Source: Cyclospora cayetanensis
Lineage: Eukaryota > Apicomplexa > Conoidasida > Eucoccidiorida > Eimeriidae
Reading direction: 5' to 3'
Assembly (NCBI RefSeq): GCF_002999335.1
Contig: NW_020312043.1
Coordinates: 1-64,000, forward strand
Length of the DNA: 64,000 nucleotides
The notes below the pieces were generated by a model. That model did no database searches. It was not told the origin of the DNA and saw nothing but the letters and a program-made list of their open reading frames with translations. A program made the translations under genes and the position numbers. This document shows, one piece after another, positions 46,549 to 57,719 of this stretch. Each line of letters starts with the position of its first letter. Position 1 is the stretch's first letter.

Positions 46549-47946
46549 CGGCTTGCATGCAGAGTTTGGGGTGTCGGGTTAGAAGGCCGCCTCGAAAGTC
46601 GCAGGAGTCGAGAGACTTACGGCCTTTCGTCTATGCCATGGCAGCCGCAAGCAGCACGAAAATGTACGTTCTGCTCTCGAATGGGGAACTGCCGTTAGCA
46701 GAGACGGTTCAAAGGGCCCCCCGAACAACTGTGGGGCCCCTGCCTTTCAAAACTCCCGACGCTGACCTTCTGCCCCTCTGAGTGCTCCTTCTTCCATTCG
46801 ACTGCTCGTAATATCATATGAAACGAACAAAGCATGGCTTTGGAAGCTCAGATCAAGAGTAACTGCGACAACTCGGGGCCCCCGGCAGAGTGAGGTAGCC
46901 ACGTTGGGGGCCCCTGTTGGGGGCCCCCAACAGGGGCCTCGCCTTCGGGGGACCTAAGTACAGAACGCCTGATTACAGACTTCCTGGTCAGACCCTATAC
47001 CTATTTTCTCGACATTTGTCTGCTCAACTGAATACATTCAGCGGCAGTGACCACCGGTCCACACTGCCCGCCTTCATCAACTACCCAGAAGCGCTACAGC
47101 TACTGTATTGGAAGCAGACGAATCAGGCTCCTTGAGCGCTCATCACAGCACATGCATCCTTTCCAAATCTTAACGCTCTGCCCCCTCTCATCTATAAACG
47201 CCGCAGTTCACAGCCAAGGAAAAAGGGACCCCCTCCATCTGGACTAGCCCAAACACAGAGGGCGAACCGGATCTCCCTAACCAAAACTGCGTTAGAAGTC
47301 GCCGCAGGAGCCTCCTAAGCGTCCCTGGAGAAGGCATGGACATTGCAATGCCTTGGCTGCTTTCCACGCATTTCGAAAGCAGAAGGAACGCGCGCCAGAA
47401 AAGCCCCAAGACTCCAATCCCCGCCTGTCTCCGCGTCAGCCCCTGGCTAGCATGCTAGCTCGACATATGGCTGACTGGATACCAGCGAGGCTGAGAAGCC
47501 AACATATTTAGAACTCTAAACACCCAGCAGAAGAGCTGAGGGAGTGCCGATAAACCGTGTCAGCCTGCCATCTAACGAGCCGGCTGGCTAGCTTCCTAGT
47601 TCGCCACATACAAAAAAGCCATGTAGCGCGCTCAATCGGCACTGAAGTAGCGAGGCAAGATGATGCTGCCTTTCAATTCTCGGATCTCTTTAGGTCAGCT
47701 GCGGAGGCCGCTTCACTAGTTGGCGTCTGCGCATAATTCACCAACCCCATGCCGTCACCGCCATCCTACGCGCTAGGCCCTACCCTTCAAACCCAAAGCG
47801 AAAATAGCGAGGCTTATCTAAGGCCCTTTAAGCCAAATGATCGACGAGCGAGAACCCCTCAGCCCGAGCTCTCTAGCGAGAGAGCAAGGCGACCAGGGCC
47901 AGCCAGCCAAACGAAGACACAAAGCGAGGCACAGAAAGGAAATGGG
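46549..47946. other. Intergenic region with GGGGCCCC palindromes
   Basis: No supported gene. The part near 46.85-46.95 kb is dominated by GGGGCCCC words and a perfect 30-base palindrome. The 47.4-47.7 kb part has several CTAGC-containing words. It should hold the SLX9-like promoter and the 3' end of the methyltransferase gene. Confidence 0.5.
46909..46938. repeat. Perfect 30-bp palindrome
   Basis: The sequence is its own reverse complement, with arms GGCCCCTGTTGGGGG. It could form a GC-rich cruciform or, if transcribed, a very stable hairpin. It sits about 360 bases upstream of the SLX9-like ATG. Confidence 0.85.
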
Positions 47947-49593
47947 CTACCCCACCTGTTCCTTCCTGCAGATGTAAATGTAGTGAACGTTTGATTTCTC
48001 CTCCACTTCAGCTGCACAACACAATTCCTCAAGACCCCCCAAAAGCCAATCCAACTCAAAACCTTCGAGCCCATAAACCCTCACAACGGACTCAGGGAGG
48101 CCATTTTACCCGGTGTATTGAGGGACGGCTTCTCCAAGGTTTGGAGCTCGACAGTCCATCCGAATTCTGCCTTTTGCAAGTGATTCAAACGGAACATGGG
48201 TGCGCCGTAAGACACCATCAGGTACACCCCGCCAGGCCTGCACAGCCACCGTAAAAGCCTCAGCCCGAAGTCACATCGATCCCCCCCTCTACGCGACAAA
48301 TGGAAATACCCAGTAGTACCTCCAACATCCTGCGTCACAGAAGCGCGGCCTAACGCCTGTGACGACGTGGATTTAAAGGATTAGACGAAGGGCCCGAGGG
48401 CTGCTGCGATTTCAGCGTTTACTTGAGGGTCTGCGAGATGTGGGCAAGAGCCTTGTGAACATTCTCAAATGATTTCTCCCCACACTGTAGCGACAGCAAC
48501 AGCAAAAATGAGATCGAAAGCCGCTGCACCACCATGGCAAACATGTACACGGCAGCAGCTCAGGTGTTTCAGAAGGTTCAGCCCTTTCTGAATCTCAGTA
48601 CTCTTCCACGCTCCAGTTCAAATTCTCCTGTGCGTCTCGGAGTTCGCGTGGCTTACGAGAATGCAGTCAAGGGTGCCCTTGTCAACGATGAGATCGAAGG
48701 ACGATTGACCTTCCAGCTCATTAAGATCCAAGACGTTCAAAACTTGAACTGCGCAACAATAAAAAGCTTGCCAAAAGCCCCATGGCGACCGTTTCTTGAT
48801 GTCACTGCTTCTGAAAGCAGTGCCTGAGGTAGAGGAGCAATTGCAACATTTGCTACAAGTGCAACAATAGGCGAAGGGCCATCGTACAGGTCATTCCTGC
48901 TTTGTCTGCGCATCTCTTCTGCATGAGGCTGATGCACTGCGGGGAAAAATCAATGTTTGTAATGTTCCTGTAGCCGTCATCCCACATGCTTTCGCTCATT
49001 GCTGCGCCCCCCCCCCACCCCCCAATAAACACACACACACCGCATCGTTCCATTTGGAGGAAGAAAGGCTCAAGCAGACACGTGCCGAACAGAAACTGAG
49101 CCTGCAGTGCAGCGGCGGGAGGAACAGGAGGTGCATGCATGTGCCTTCTCTCAGCACCCTCCCCCACCGAGCCAACCAGGGGGCCTCACTTGAAGTGCCG
49201 CATCCCAGCATAAGGACGCTACTGTCTTCATTCAAGCCCGCGGCGAGCAGAAAAGGTTTCAGCGCGGCATATTTGTTAAACCAGTCAAACGGTTCTGGAT
49301 CTCTACACAAACCCGAAGCGCAAACTTACAAGCGAAAAAACCTGAACGTGTCTGAATCGACGCACAGCTATATACGGGGCCCCTCTATATACGACACCCT
49401 AAAAGGCAGGAAACGGCAGTACACATGCCAAGCTAACGCATGCCAAGCTAGTCCCAATGAGGGATCCAGATACACATTCTAGCCCTAAATCGCTGCAGAC
49501 GTACTTCTTGTACCTCTCCTCCCAATGATCAAGGCATGCATACTGCGGTCGGCCAGAGTGGAAACACACGCACACGCATATTGACACACACAT
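47947..49593 (-). CDS. METTL13/EEF1AKMT4-like SAM methyltransferase
   Basis: Seven exons (49505-49593, 49190-49302, 48888-49001, 48657-48748, 48423-48484, 48110-48237, 47947-48011) join in phase to about 220 residues. The protein shows the whole family signature in order: HWEERYKKDPEPFDW, the SAM-binding motif I VLMLGCGTS, YRNITNIDFSP (post II acidic), FDLIVDKGTLDCIL, LKPGGVYLMVSYG and the terminal HYIYICRKEQVG. This family methylates lysines of elongation factor eEF1A in animals. The usual GCGN of motif I reads GCGT here. The first exon's start is uncertain: the ATG at 49593 lies in GT-rich sequence, and an acceptor-like CAG near 49,550 could mean an additional upstream exon. Exon 1's donor is GTACGT. 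Confidence 0.85.
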
Positions 49594-52437
49594 ACACTCA
49601 TGACTCTAACCCAGAATGCCGCTGCTGGGTGCCGAACAGACAGAGACATCGGAGCGAAGGTAGCCGCCCTCCCCTCAGTCTCGCAATGAAGCGTCTGCGG
49701 TGTCCAGCAGCCAGGAAGGTGTGCTGAGGCGCCTTGGGGAGATCTCCATCCCCTTGGAAATTCATATGATTCATTATATAGCGTGAGATTTCAGGGTGCG
49801 ACTCACGCGGGTCATTTTCGGCAAGCGCCAACCGAGTCAGCGGGTGGCTTCAGTGCGTGAAACCCTTAACCCCAAGTCGACAGTTCAGCAAGCGACATGT
49901 CAGGGGGCGCACTCCGAACCTGCACCCCGTAACGGCAAGCGCTTGAGCCCCTTCCAGTGTCTGGGGAGGAAAACCGACCGATAAATCCGCGAACGCTTCC
50001 CGTGAAGTCGGTTTGGAGCGTCAGAAAAGTCCAGCAAGACAAGCCGCAACGGATGGCGCTCTCAGCAAGCGCTAAACCCTAAACTCTAAAAAGAAAAATG
50101 AATGTGTTCACTTTCTTGATCTATCAACCCGGCAATCCCTGACCGAGACCAGCTTGCACCTAAAGCACCGGGGCCCCCCTCCCGAAACCACAGAAACCGC
50201 GTCACGCACCCCCGATCGCACTGTCCTTGCATTTGTTGCTGTCAAATTACTTTTTATTTCCTGATCTACCTCCACATTCCAGCGAGGACGTTTGGTGGCC
50301 TCTTCTGTTCATCCACTGAACCCAAACACATAGCCCTCGAACCATAGAAAGCACAGCGACACCGCTACGAATTGACACATGCGGAGCTAAATGGCTGCTG
50401 CCGACAGGTTCGATTGCTGCTACAGCATTCCGCGATGTGCATCTTCCTTTTTGCGAAGTTGCATGACTTTGGCCTCACAGGATCTGCAGAGCGCTTAAGG
50501 CTCGACTTCGGTGCTTTCGCCCGCACCATTTGTACTTGACTTTAGCAAACAGGTAACTTATCGATTTGTCTGCTCACACGCGCTATGGGCTACAGAGTTG
50601 ACCTGGCTGAATACTATAAACGTCAACGCTTTGTGCGTATGCGTTCATGGTTTCATGCAAACGCGGGTGAACGCATACTCGGGGTGCTTATAGGTCCAGC
50701 AACGCGCATCCTAGCTTTGTCCCTCTCCCGATACCAAAACCCTGTGGGGCGGAGAAAGGGAGATAGGCGATGGATCTCTACAAGGAGGGGCATCTCAGGA
50801 CCTTCGATTGAGCTCTTGTCTGGGTTGCGAGCGAAAACTGCCTCCCTACTACGCAAGCCGGAGTAGTGGATGGCGCTTATTGTTGCAAAGGCACTGCCTC
50901 TATAGAGTTCAGCCACACTTCTTTGTAACACTCTATCTAAGGTCTGATTCCGTGCAAAGTGTTTTCCAGAAGAGCTCTTTTCCTATGAGAGTTTCGGCAC
51001 TAGGAGAGAGAGGGTAGGGGGTGCGCGTAGCTTAGGCCCCCCGTCTTTCCGAGCATTCACGGCTAGTTGGGCATAGCATCTAGCACACAAGGTGTATCTT
51101 CTTGTGTCCGGCTGCCGAGACTTTGGAAGCAGCGAAGCATGTGAAGAAGAGAAATCAGTAGTTGATTTCTTCTCCCCTAGTTGACTGTATTAGTACAGCC
51201 GAATGCTGAAGTGTAGCTTAGCCCGCTATGGACACTAGAGGTCTAGCCCTTATATGAACCCTGAAATCTCGCTTTACGTCGAGATAAGCAAAATCAGAAG
51301 CCTTCGGAGACCGGAGAAAGCTGAAGCAGGGACTTCTAGCAACACACCATTGGATGGAAAATTATGAAGCCATAAACCGGTGTATGCCAATGAACATACA
51401 GTTGCAAAGCCTTCACAGAGAGATGCTTAAAATGGTGGCTGCGTGGTATTTGGGGACGCGTTTAAGAATCCAATGCTCAGAGTGCGTTTCACAAGCTTCA
51501 GCATGGTTTGTAAGCCGCTCAGGAGGCTGAGAGGGTGCGTTGAGAACTGGTGAACCACAGCTTCAAGAGCTGCCTCAACGCTGAGGCTCTGTGGTGCTCG
51601 TAAGCATTCGAAGAACAGGGGGTCTTCAACGGGGTTGAGGCCGTCGAGCACTGTGCGCCTGTCTACAGAAAGGTCGAAGAGAGGCAGGTGACAGACCGCT
51701 GGGAACGGTGTTTTTTGGAAGTTTCTGTAATGAGCTACCAACTAGAGCAACGCACTACGACTGCATTTCGCAGTTCACACGGTCAACATGAGCCACCAGT
51801 TTCCTGTTGTTTAAGTAGCGGCAGCGCTGTTTGTTGCGGCATACGTGAGGCCTAGAAGTGGCGTCCGTTCCACTGTATAGTGCTGCATTGACTTCTGACC
51901 TTGCCACCTCCGCTGCTCCTTAGCAGGGCTGGATAACTACCCTCCTACTCCTTTCAACTATTGGTTCAGCGTGCTCGCTGACTCTTGCTCTGCGAGCCTC
52001 TGCTGCTGTCTCTTTGGAGTCTGAGCTGAGCAGCAAGCCGCACAGGCGGCCATCTTAGCGTGTAGCTAGCCATCGCTGCTCCCGCGCAGGCGGAAAGGTC
52101 GACCCCCTTGGTTGTTTCGCCTGCTTTCTGTTCCTAAAGGCTGTGACACTACTCGCTACAGTCGGTTCGAATGCTCGAGAGCAAGCTGCAGAGCCTCTCA
52201 GCTTGCAAACTGATCGCCCCAACGCAGCCACTCCTCAAATCAAGAATCCCCCTACATCGACGCGCCAGAGGCCACAAAGCATCAAAAGGTTTCTGGCTTC
52301 GGGTGTAAGAAAGCCTACACTAAACCAGCAAAAAGCAGCAAGAGAAAGAGGCCTCAGTCGCCTGATTCCACCTGCTGCGAATGCCTGTGACAAGCTGCTC
52401 CTTTCCTCCCTCCTTTTTCTGCTCGCCACTCCTGCCG
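49594..52437. other. Intergenic region with one weak candidate exon
   Basis: No complete gene could be built. A minus-strand open stretch at 51,427-51,732, preceded by an acceptor-like CAG, reads protein-like (PFPAVCHLPLFDLSVDRR, LSVEAALEAVVHQF) and could be an exon or old element debris. Telomere-like words (CTAAACCCTAAACTCTAAA) occur at 50,072-50,090. Other frames look random. Confidence 0.4.
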
Positions 52438-52923
52438 TCAACACGAGTCCTCTCCGTTTTGCTGCTGCTGCCGCTGCTGCTGCCTCATGAGCTTGAACTT
52501 AGAAGGGGGTCTCTTGTGCGACACTTCGTCTTGCGGCGCAAAGCGCTGCTCAGGCTCCTGAACACCCCCGACTTTCCTTTCAGTGATGGTATCCTTGATG
52601 CCGCCTACCCAACGATCACTGGTGCTGCTGCTGCTGCCGCTGCTGCTCCCCGCAGCCACTGGCCTTGTATGTGGCGCAGATGCTGATTCTACGCGTTGCT
52701 GCGTCTGTTGCTGCACCCGCTCGCGCATGTCGGCAGCAGCAGGTGCAGTGACAGCAGCAGATGAAGTGTCAGCAGCAGGTGCAACGCCTGAGGAGGGCTT
52801 CGGCGGAAGGAATGTCAACAAGTCGCCTTCCGTCGCTCCTTCCGGTAGCGCCTCCCTGATCTCCAAGAACCCTTCCGGAGTCAGTTGAATTGTGCCTGCT
52901 CCTGGCCCTGCGTCTTGGTCTGT

Positions 52924-52957
<34 letters not shown>

Positions 52958-53835
52958 AGCCTCCGCGAGGAGGCTTCTGCTTCCTTCCAGAGAGGATCGC
53001 CTGCTTCGCCAAGCAACAGACGCGTTGCCGCCACGTCCTTTTCGACCCGCTGCAGCTGCTGCTGCAGAAGCCGCTGCCGTCGCTGCAGCACGCCTAGGCA
53101 TCCAGCGGCAGGAGTGAGCGGCGGATCCTCCGACTCTGCTGCTTTGGCGGAGGGGGGGCCCTTCGTGTCGTCTGGCGAATCTGCAGCGCTCTCTGCAGCA
53201 GGAGCGTCAGCAACAGCTCCAGGTTTCAGCATGGCGAGATAATCAGAACCCAAGTGAAGAATAGGAGCTCCAGAAGGCAGCAATTCGGCCCGCAAAAGCG
53301 CCTGGGAGGTCAAAGGCACCATGCAAGGATCGCACATCCTGAAGTTTCTGCTGCTGCTACTACTGCTCTTATTACTGCTACTGCCGCTGCTACTATTGCT
53401 ACTGCTACTGCTGTTGCAATTACTACTATTTTTTTTGCTGCTGCCAAGTGCGATCGACATGCCGCCTCCCGAAGTTGCTGCTGCACGGCCACTACTGAGC
53501 CCCTCGATGCCATGCTGTAAGAAGAGTACGGCATCCTGTAGCCAAAAAAACAGCGCAACAGCAACAGACATGCACAAATGCAGCAGCGGGGGTCCTTGTA
53601 GAGTTCAGCGGGTGCCGCGGGGTGCGCCTTAGACTTCCTGGTGTTTATCGCGAGCTGAAGCCGTTCGCGTGAAGGCTCAAAGCCCCTATCAAATCTCCTC
53701 CCTCTTCGACCCCGTTTCTTGCACCGTATTAGAGCCTCGAAAAATTCTCACCCTCAGGACTTGCAGGTGACTGACAAGCTCGAGCTTGGCATTTTGCTGC
53801 TTCTCTAGCTGGCGCTGTGCTTGCAGCTGCGCCAT
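52438..53835 (-). CDS. URI/prefoldin-like protein
   Basis: Two exons (53752-53835 and 52438-53535) join in phase to about 393 residues, starting MAQLQAQRQLEKQQNAKLEL. Together they form an alpha-type prefoldin fold: an N-terminal coiled coil, then CMVPLTSQALLRAELLPSG and PILHLGSDYLAML (the beta-hairpin region), then a second coiled coil GVLQRRQRLLQQQLQRVEKD. Further on is GFLEIREALPEG and, at the C terminus, PPSKFKLMRQQ, which resembles the end of URI1/Bud27 proteins. URI binds RPB5 and R2TP and helps assemble RNA polymerases and other complexes. A Ser/Asn/Gly run of about 45 residues splits the prefoldin domain between its first helix and hairpin. The function is inferred from family; the closest alternative is a plain prefoldin alpha subunit. 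Confidence 0.7.
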
Positions 53836-54645
53836 CTTTCGTCGGCGACAACGAGGTCGGGCGAAGGGGCCCCCAGGGTAAAAATCGGCTGCCTGGGGGG
53901 CCTCCCAGCACTCCGGCTGTTGCCGCGGGAAGGCAATGCGTAAGCCAAGGAAGCAGAGGCACAAACTGAGCACAGCAGGTGAATGGGCAAGGCAAACGCG
54001 ATAAAACCACGAAGGGTGTGCAGGGTCAAGAGCTCAATCGAACGGGATTATGGTCGCCTCGAAAAAAGACCAAAGCCTCGTTCAAACGAAGCTTCCATGA
54101 AAGAAGAGTTTTGAATTGTCGTACTGCATTTGCTTGGAGGGAGGGGGCCCTCTCTCTACGTGCAGAGAAAGGGATGCATTCCTCACGAAGGGGCCCCCTC
54201 CCCTTGCGACTGGGGAGGGGGGCCCCCACAGGAAGGGCCCCGCCGACCTTCGTTGGGGTTCGCTGGAGAAGCCGTGCGGGTTCGACTTTGTGAATTTAAT
54301 AGCTTCTCCTTTGTGGCAATCGCCTCGCCGAGCAGCACTTGTGAAGCGCGATTCCGCGTATCTCGGGTAGACAGAGACCCCTCTCGAGCAAGGCGTTTGA
54401 ATGAAGTCCTCTAAAGAGTCGAAGGTGCACACGTACCGCGGAACAGACGGCAGCAACAACAAAAACGGCGACTGTCGCGTTGTCGGTGGCTCCAGCAACA
54501 GGAGGCTCGACAGTATTTCCTCATGGGCAAAGGAGGCGCTTTCTCCGAGGCTGCAGGAGCTTCCCGTACGGCAGCAGCTGCGACTGCCGCTGCTGCCGCC
54601 TTCTCATGCCTCTTTCTCAGTGTCTGCACAGCATAGGATCTCAGG
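53836..54645. promoter_or_regulatory. Probable bidirectional promoter region
   Basis: The URI-like gene (minus, ATG 53835) and the DEAD-box-like gene (plus, ATG 54646) start back to back about 810 bases apart, so both promoters must be here. GC-rich words such as GGGGCCCCC (54,187-54,235) occur in the middle. No TATA box or other known motif is evident. The call is from gene arrangement only. Confidence 0.4.
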
Positions 54646-57600
54646 ATGCTTATAGGCCTCCGCTGGGGCCCTCGGAGGGGCCTCCTTCCGGTGCAGGGGC
54701 CCCTGCGAGGGCCCCCCGCCGTGCCAAGCCGCAGCCATAAAGCCTTGCTCCATGCTGCCGTAAGAGCACTTTCCAGCACTCCTCACCAGCAGAGTCACTC
54801 AGAGCAGCAAACTCCCGCTCAGGAGCATCCAGAGAGGGCTGGGGAGGATCGCACGTATCCTGAGAGGCGTCGAACGCGCCTAGCAAGCCTCCGCAGTCTG
54901 CCGCTGCCTCCTCGCAGTGTTGTCGCCTCCTTCCTCAAAAATGAGGCGCTTTCGCCGACGGAGGCTCCTCCTTTGCAGGGGCAGGGGCCCCCTGCAGGTT
55001 GTCAGACTTCATATGCAAGCCAAGAGCCCCCGAGGGGCCCCTCTGGGGGCCTTCCTGAGAGTCCAGGCCCGTGGGCATACGAAGCCTCATGGGGGGCCCC
55101 CGGGGGGCCCCAGTGGGATGTGCGGGCATCCGCTTTGCCTGCGGAAGGGAGAGCGATGCGCGTCGACGAGGTGTATCTACACCCGGCGTTGGTGGGGGCC
55201 CTTAAGGGTCTGGGGCTTTCGGCCTTGTCTGCGCCTCAGACCTGCGCGTTCTTCAACATTTCTTGGGGTCGAGACGTTTTGCTGCAGGAAGAAAGGCGAA
55301 AGGGGAAGACTCTGGGAGCGCTGCTTCCTGTGATCAACAGACTCTATGAGGCTCATGACCTTATCCAGCATGTGCAGCGAGAGCAGCGAGAGCAGCGGCA
55401 AGCAGGCGATGAAAGCCTTTGCCTTGCAGCCGTAAGAGGGGAGGGGGCAGCAAAAGCAAAGAGGCCCCTAGAGGGCATTGCAAGGGCCTTGATGCGGGCA
55501 GCAGTCGAAGGCGAGTGGCGTCATGCGTCTCTGCCACCTTTAGAGCTCTTGCAGCAGGACGAGCGACAGGCGCTGCGGCTGCAGCAGCAGCAGCAGCAGC
55601 AGCAGCAAGCTGAGGGCGGTGGAGCAGCAGCAACAGCAGCAGCAGCAAATCCGTTGGGAGTCCTTAGGCCGGCTGTTGTGTTGGTGCCTTCACAAGATGC
55701 TGTCATTTCCCTCCTGCACCTTCTGCAGCAGCTAGATCCCTTGGGTCGCATTGCCGTGCAGTGTCTCTCAGATGTTGGCACTGCTCAGCAGGAGGCAGAG
55801 CAGCAGCAGCAAAAAGAGGAGGAAGTGGATGCGCAGCAGCAGCAGCAAAAAAAGGAAGAAGTGGATGCGCAGCAGCAGCAGCAAAAAGAGGAAGAAGTGG
55901 ATGTGCAGCAGCAGCAGCTTCAAGATATACCTGCAGACGCGTGGAGAACACTTGGCAACTCCTGGAGGCGTCTGGTGCTGAAAGACCCACACCACGCACA
56001 GCGCGTTGCAGCAGAAAAGGCTTTGCAGATGCAACAGCAACAACAGCTTCAAATGCAAGAGCAGCAGAAGCAGGAGCAAGAGAAGCAGGAGCAGGAGACG
56101 CAGGAGAAGCAGGAGAAGGAGCAGCAGCAGATTATGAGGGTTCCGCCAATCTATGGCTCCCGTATCCGGTTCGCTCTTGCTGCTGATGTTGTTGCAGATT
56201 CTTGTTGCTGTAGTCCATGTATTAGTGCTGTCACCCTTACCAGTGCATACACGAGGCAGCAGGAGCAGCAGCAAAAATGCTTGCTGCAACATCGAGCCAT
56301 TGCATATCGATGCATCGACGCGCGTCCACGGCTGAACCCTGCAATCTCCTGTTCTTTCTGCGTTTGCATCCATCTGCTGCCTTCTATCTTCGTGCACCCT
56401 TTGTAGCTGCGTGTGTGTTTTAGGTGGGGTTGCGTTGACCTCATTTTGGCCACCCCAGCGGCATTCTGGGCTTCTTGGGGGCCCCTGGTCGGTGGCGGGG
56501 GCCCCTGTGTGGAGGGCCTTCCGATGGGGGCCCCCTTGCCTTCGTTGGTAATATGCGAGGAAATAGACATGTTGCTGCAACAGAATAAAACGAAGAACGC
56601 AATGCTGCAAATCTTGGGGGCACTCAGACCGAGGCCCCCCATCAATGCCCCCAATACTCAGAAGAAGAAGGTACTTTGCTGCTGGCGCTGTTGGTGTGTT
56701 TGCAATCATTTGGATTGAAGAAAGTGCAGCTCGATCGGCCGGTATATATATATAGGGGCTGGCAATGTTGTTTTGCGCTTATTTGGACTCAGGCGGGGGC
56801 TTTTCCTCCTACGCAGCTGGTGTTTATTGGATCGACTGTCTCTTTTGGGGGCCCTTGCAGCAGCGGTGTCTTGCTGCTTGAAAGGTTTAGCACTGCTGCT
56901 GCTGTCCACCCTTCCGCCACACCTGCAGTGCAACCCCAGCAGCCTCAGCGGCACCTGTGGCTGCGCCTTAATACCAGCAACATTAAGAGGGAGATGCAGA
57001 AGCAGTTCCCCGCGTGGAATGAAGACAAGAGGGAGCAACAGCTGCAGCAGCAGCTGCTCTTGGTTCGGCAGCAGCAGCAACACCAGCAGCAGCAACACCA
57101 GCAGCGCTCTGGCCAGCCCATTTCTAAACAAGCAAACCAGCGGCAACAGCAGCTACTGCATCAGCAGCAAGAAAAGCAGCAGGATATGTTGCTAGAGGCC
57201 ATGAGCGACTTGGACCTGGAAAAGGATCGACAGCAGTTGCTGCGTGCTGCCGCCTTCAAGGAGAGGTTTAACGTGCTGCTGCTGCTGCTGCAGCAGGTTC
57301 CTACTCCACTAACAATCATTTTTTGCAACAGCAGCAGCTGCTGCAGAGATCTTGCGGCCCTGCTGCGACAACACAACTGGCCAGTCTCCTGCTACCACAA
57401 GCAACAGTCCATGCGCAGGCGTCTGGCTGCCGCTGCCGCTGCAAATGCAGCGGCAACGCCTGCTGCATTCGCAGCAAGCACACCGGCAGTGCCGCATGTA
57501 ATCGTGGCCACAGATCTTTTAGCACGATCTGGACAAATACGCGGGGGAGCCCACGTCGTAAATTTTACATTTCCATCAGATGCAACGGCATTCATACACC

Positions 57601-57664
57601 GGGCGGCACTCGCTGCGGCATCACCGAGTACGTGCCTGTGCTGCTGCCAGGGGTGGCTTGCTGT

Positions 57665-57719
<55 letters not shown>

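Noticed and set aside
48534..48827. 97-residue plus-strand frame starting MANMYTAAAQ
   Set aside because: It overlaps an intron and exon of the methyltransferase on the opposite strand, whose seven-exon model is consistent throughout.
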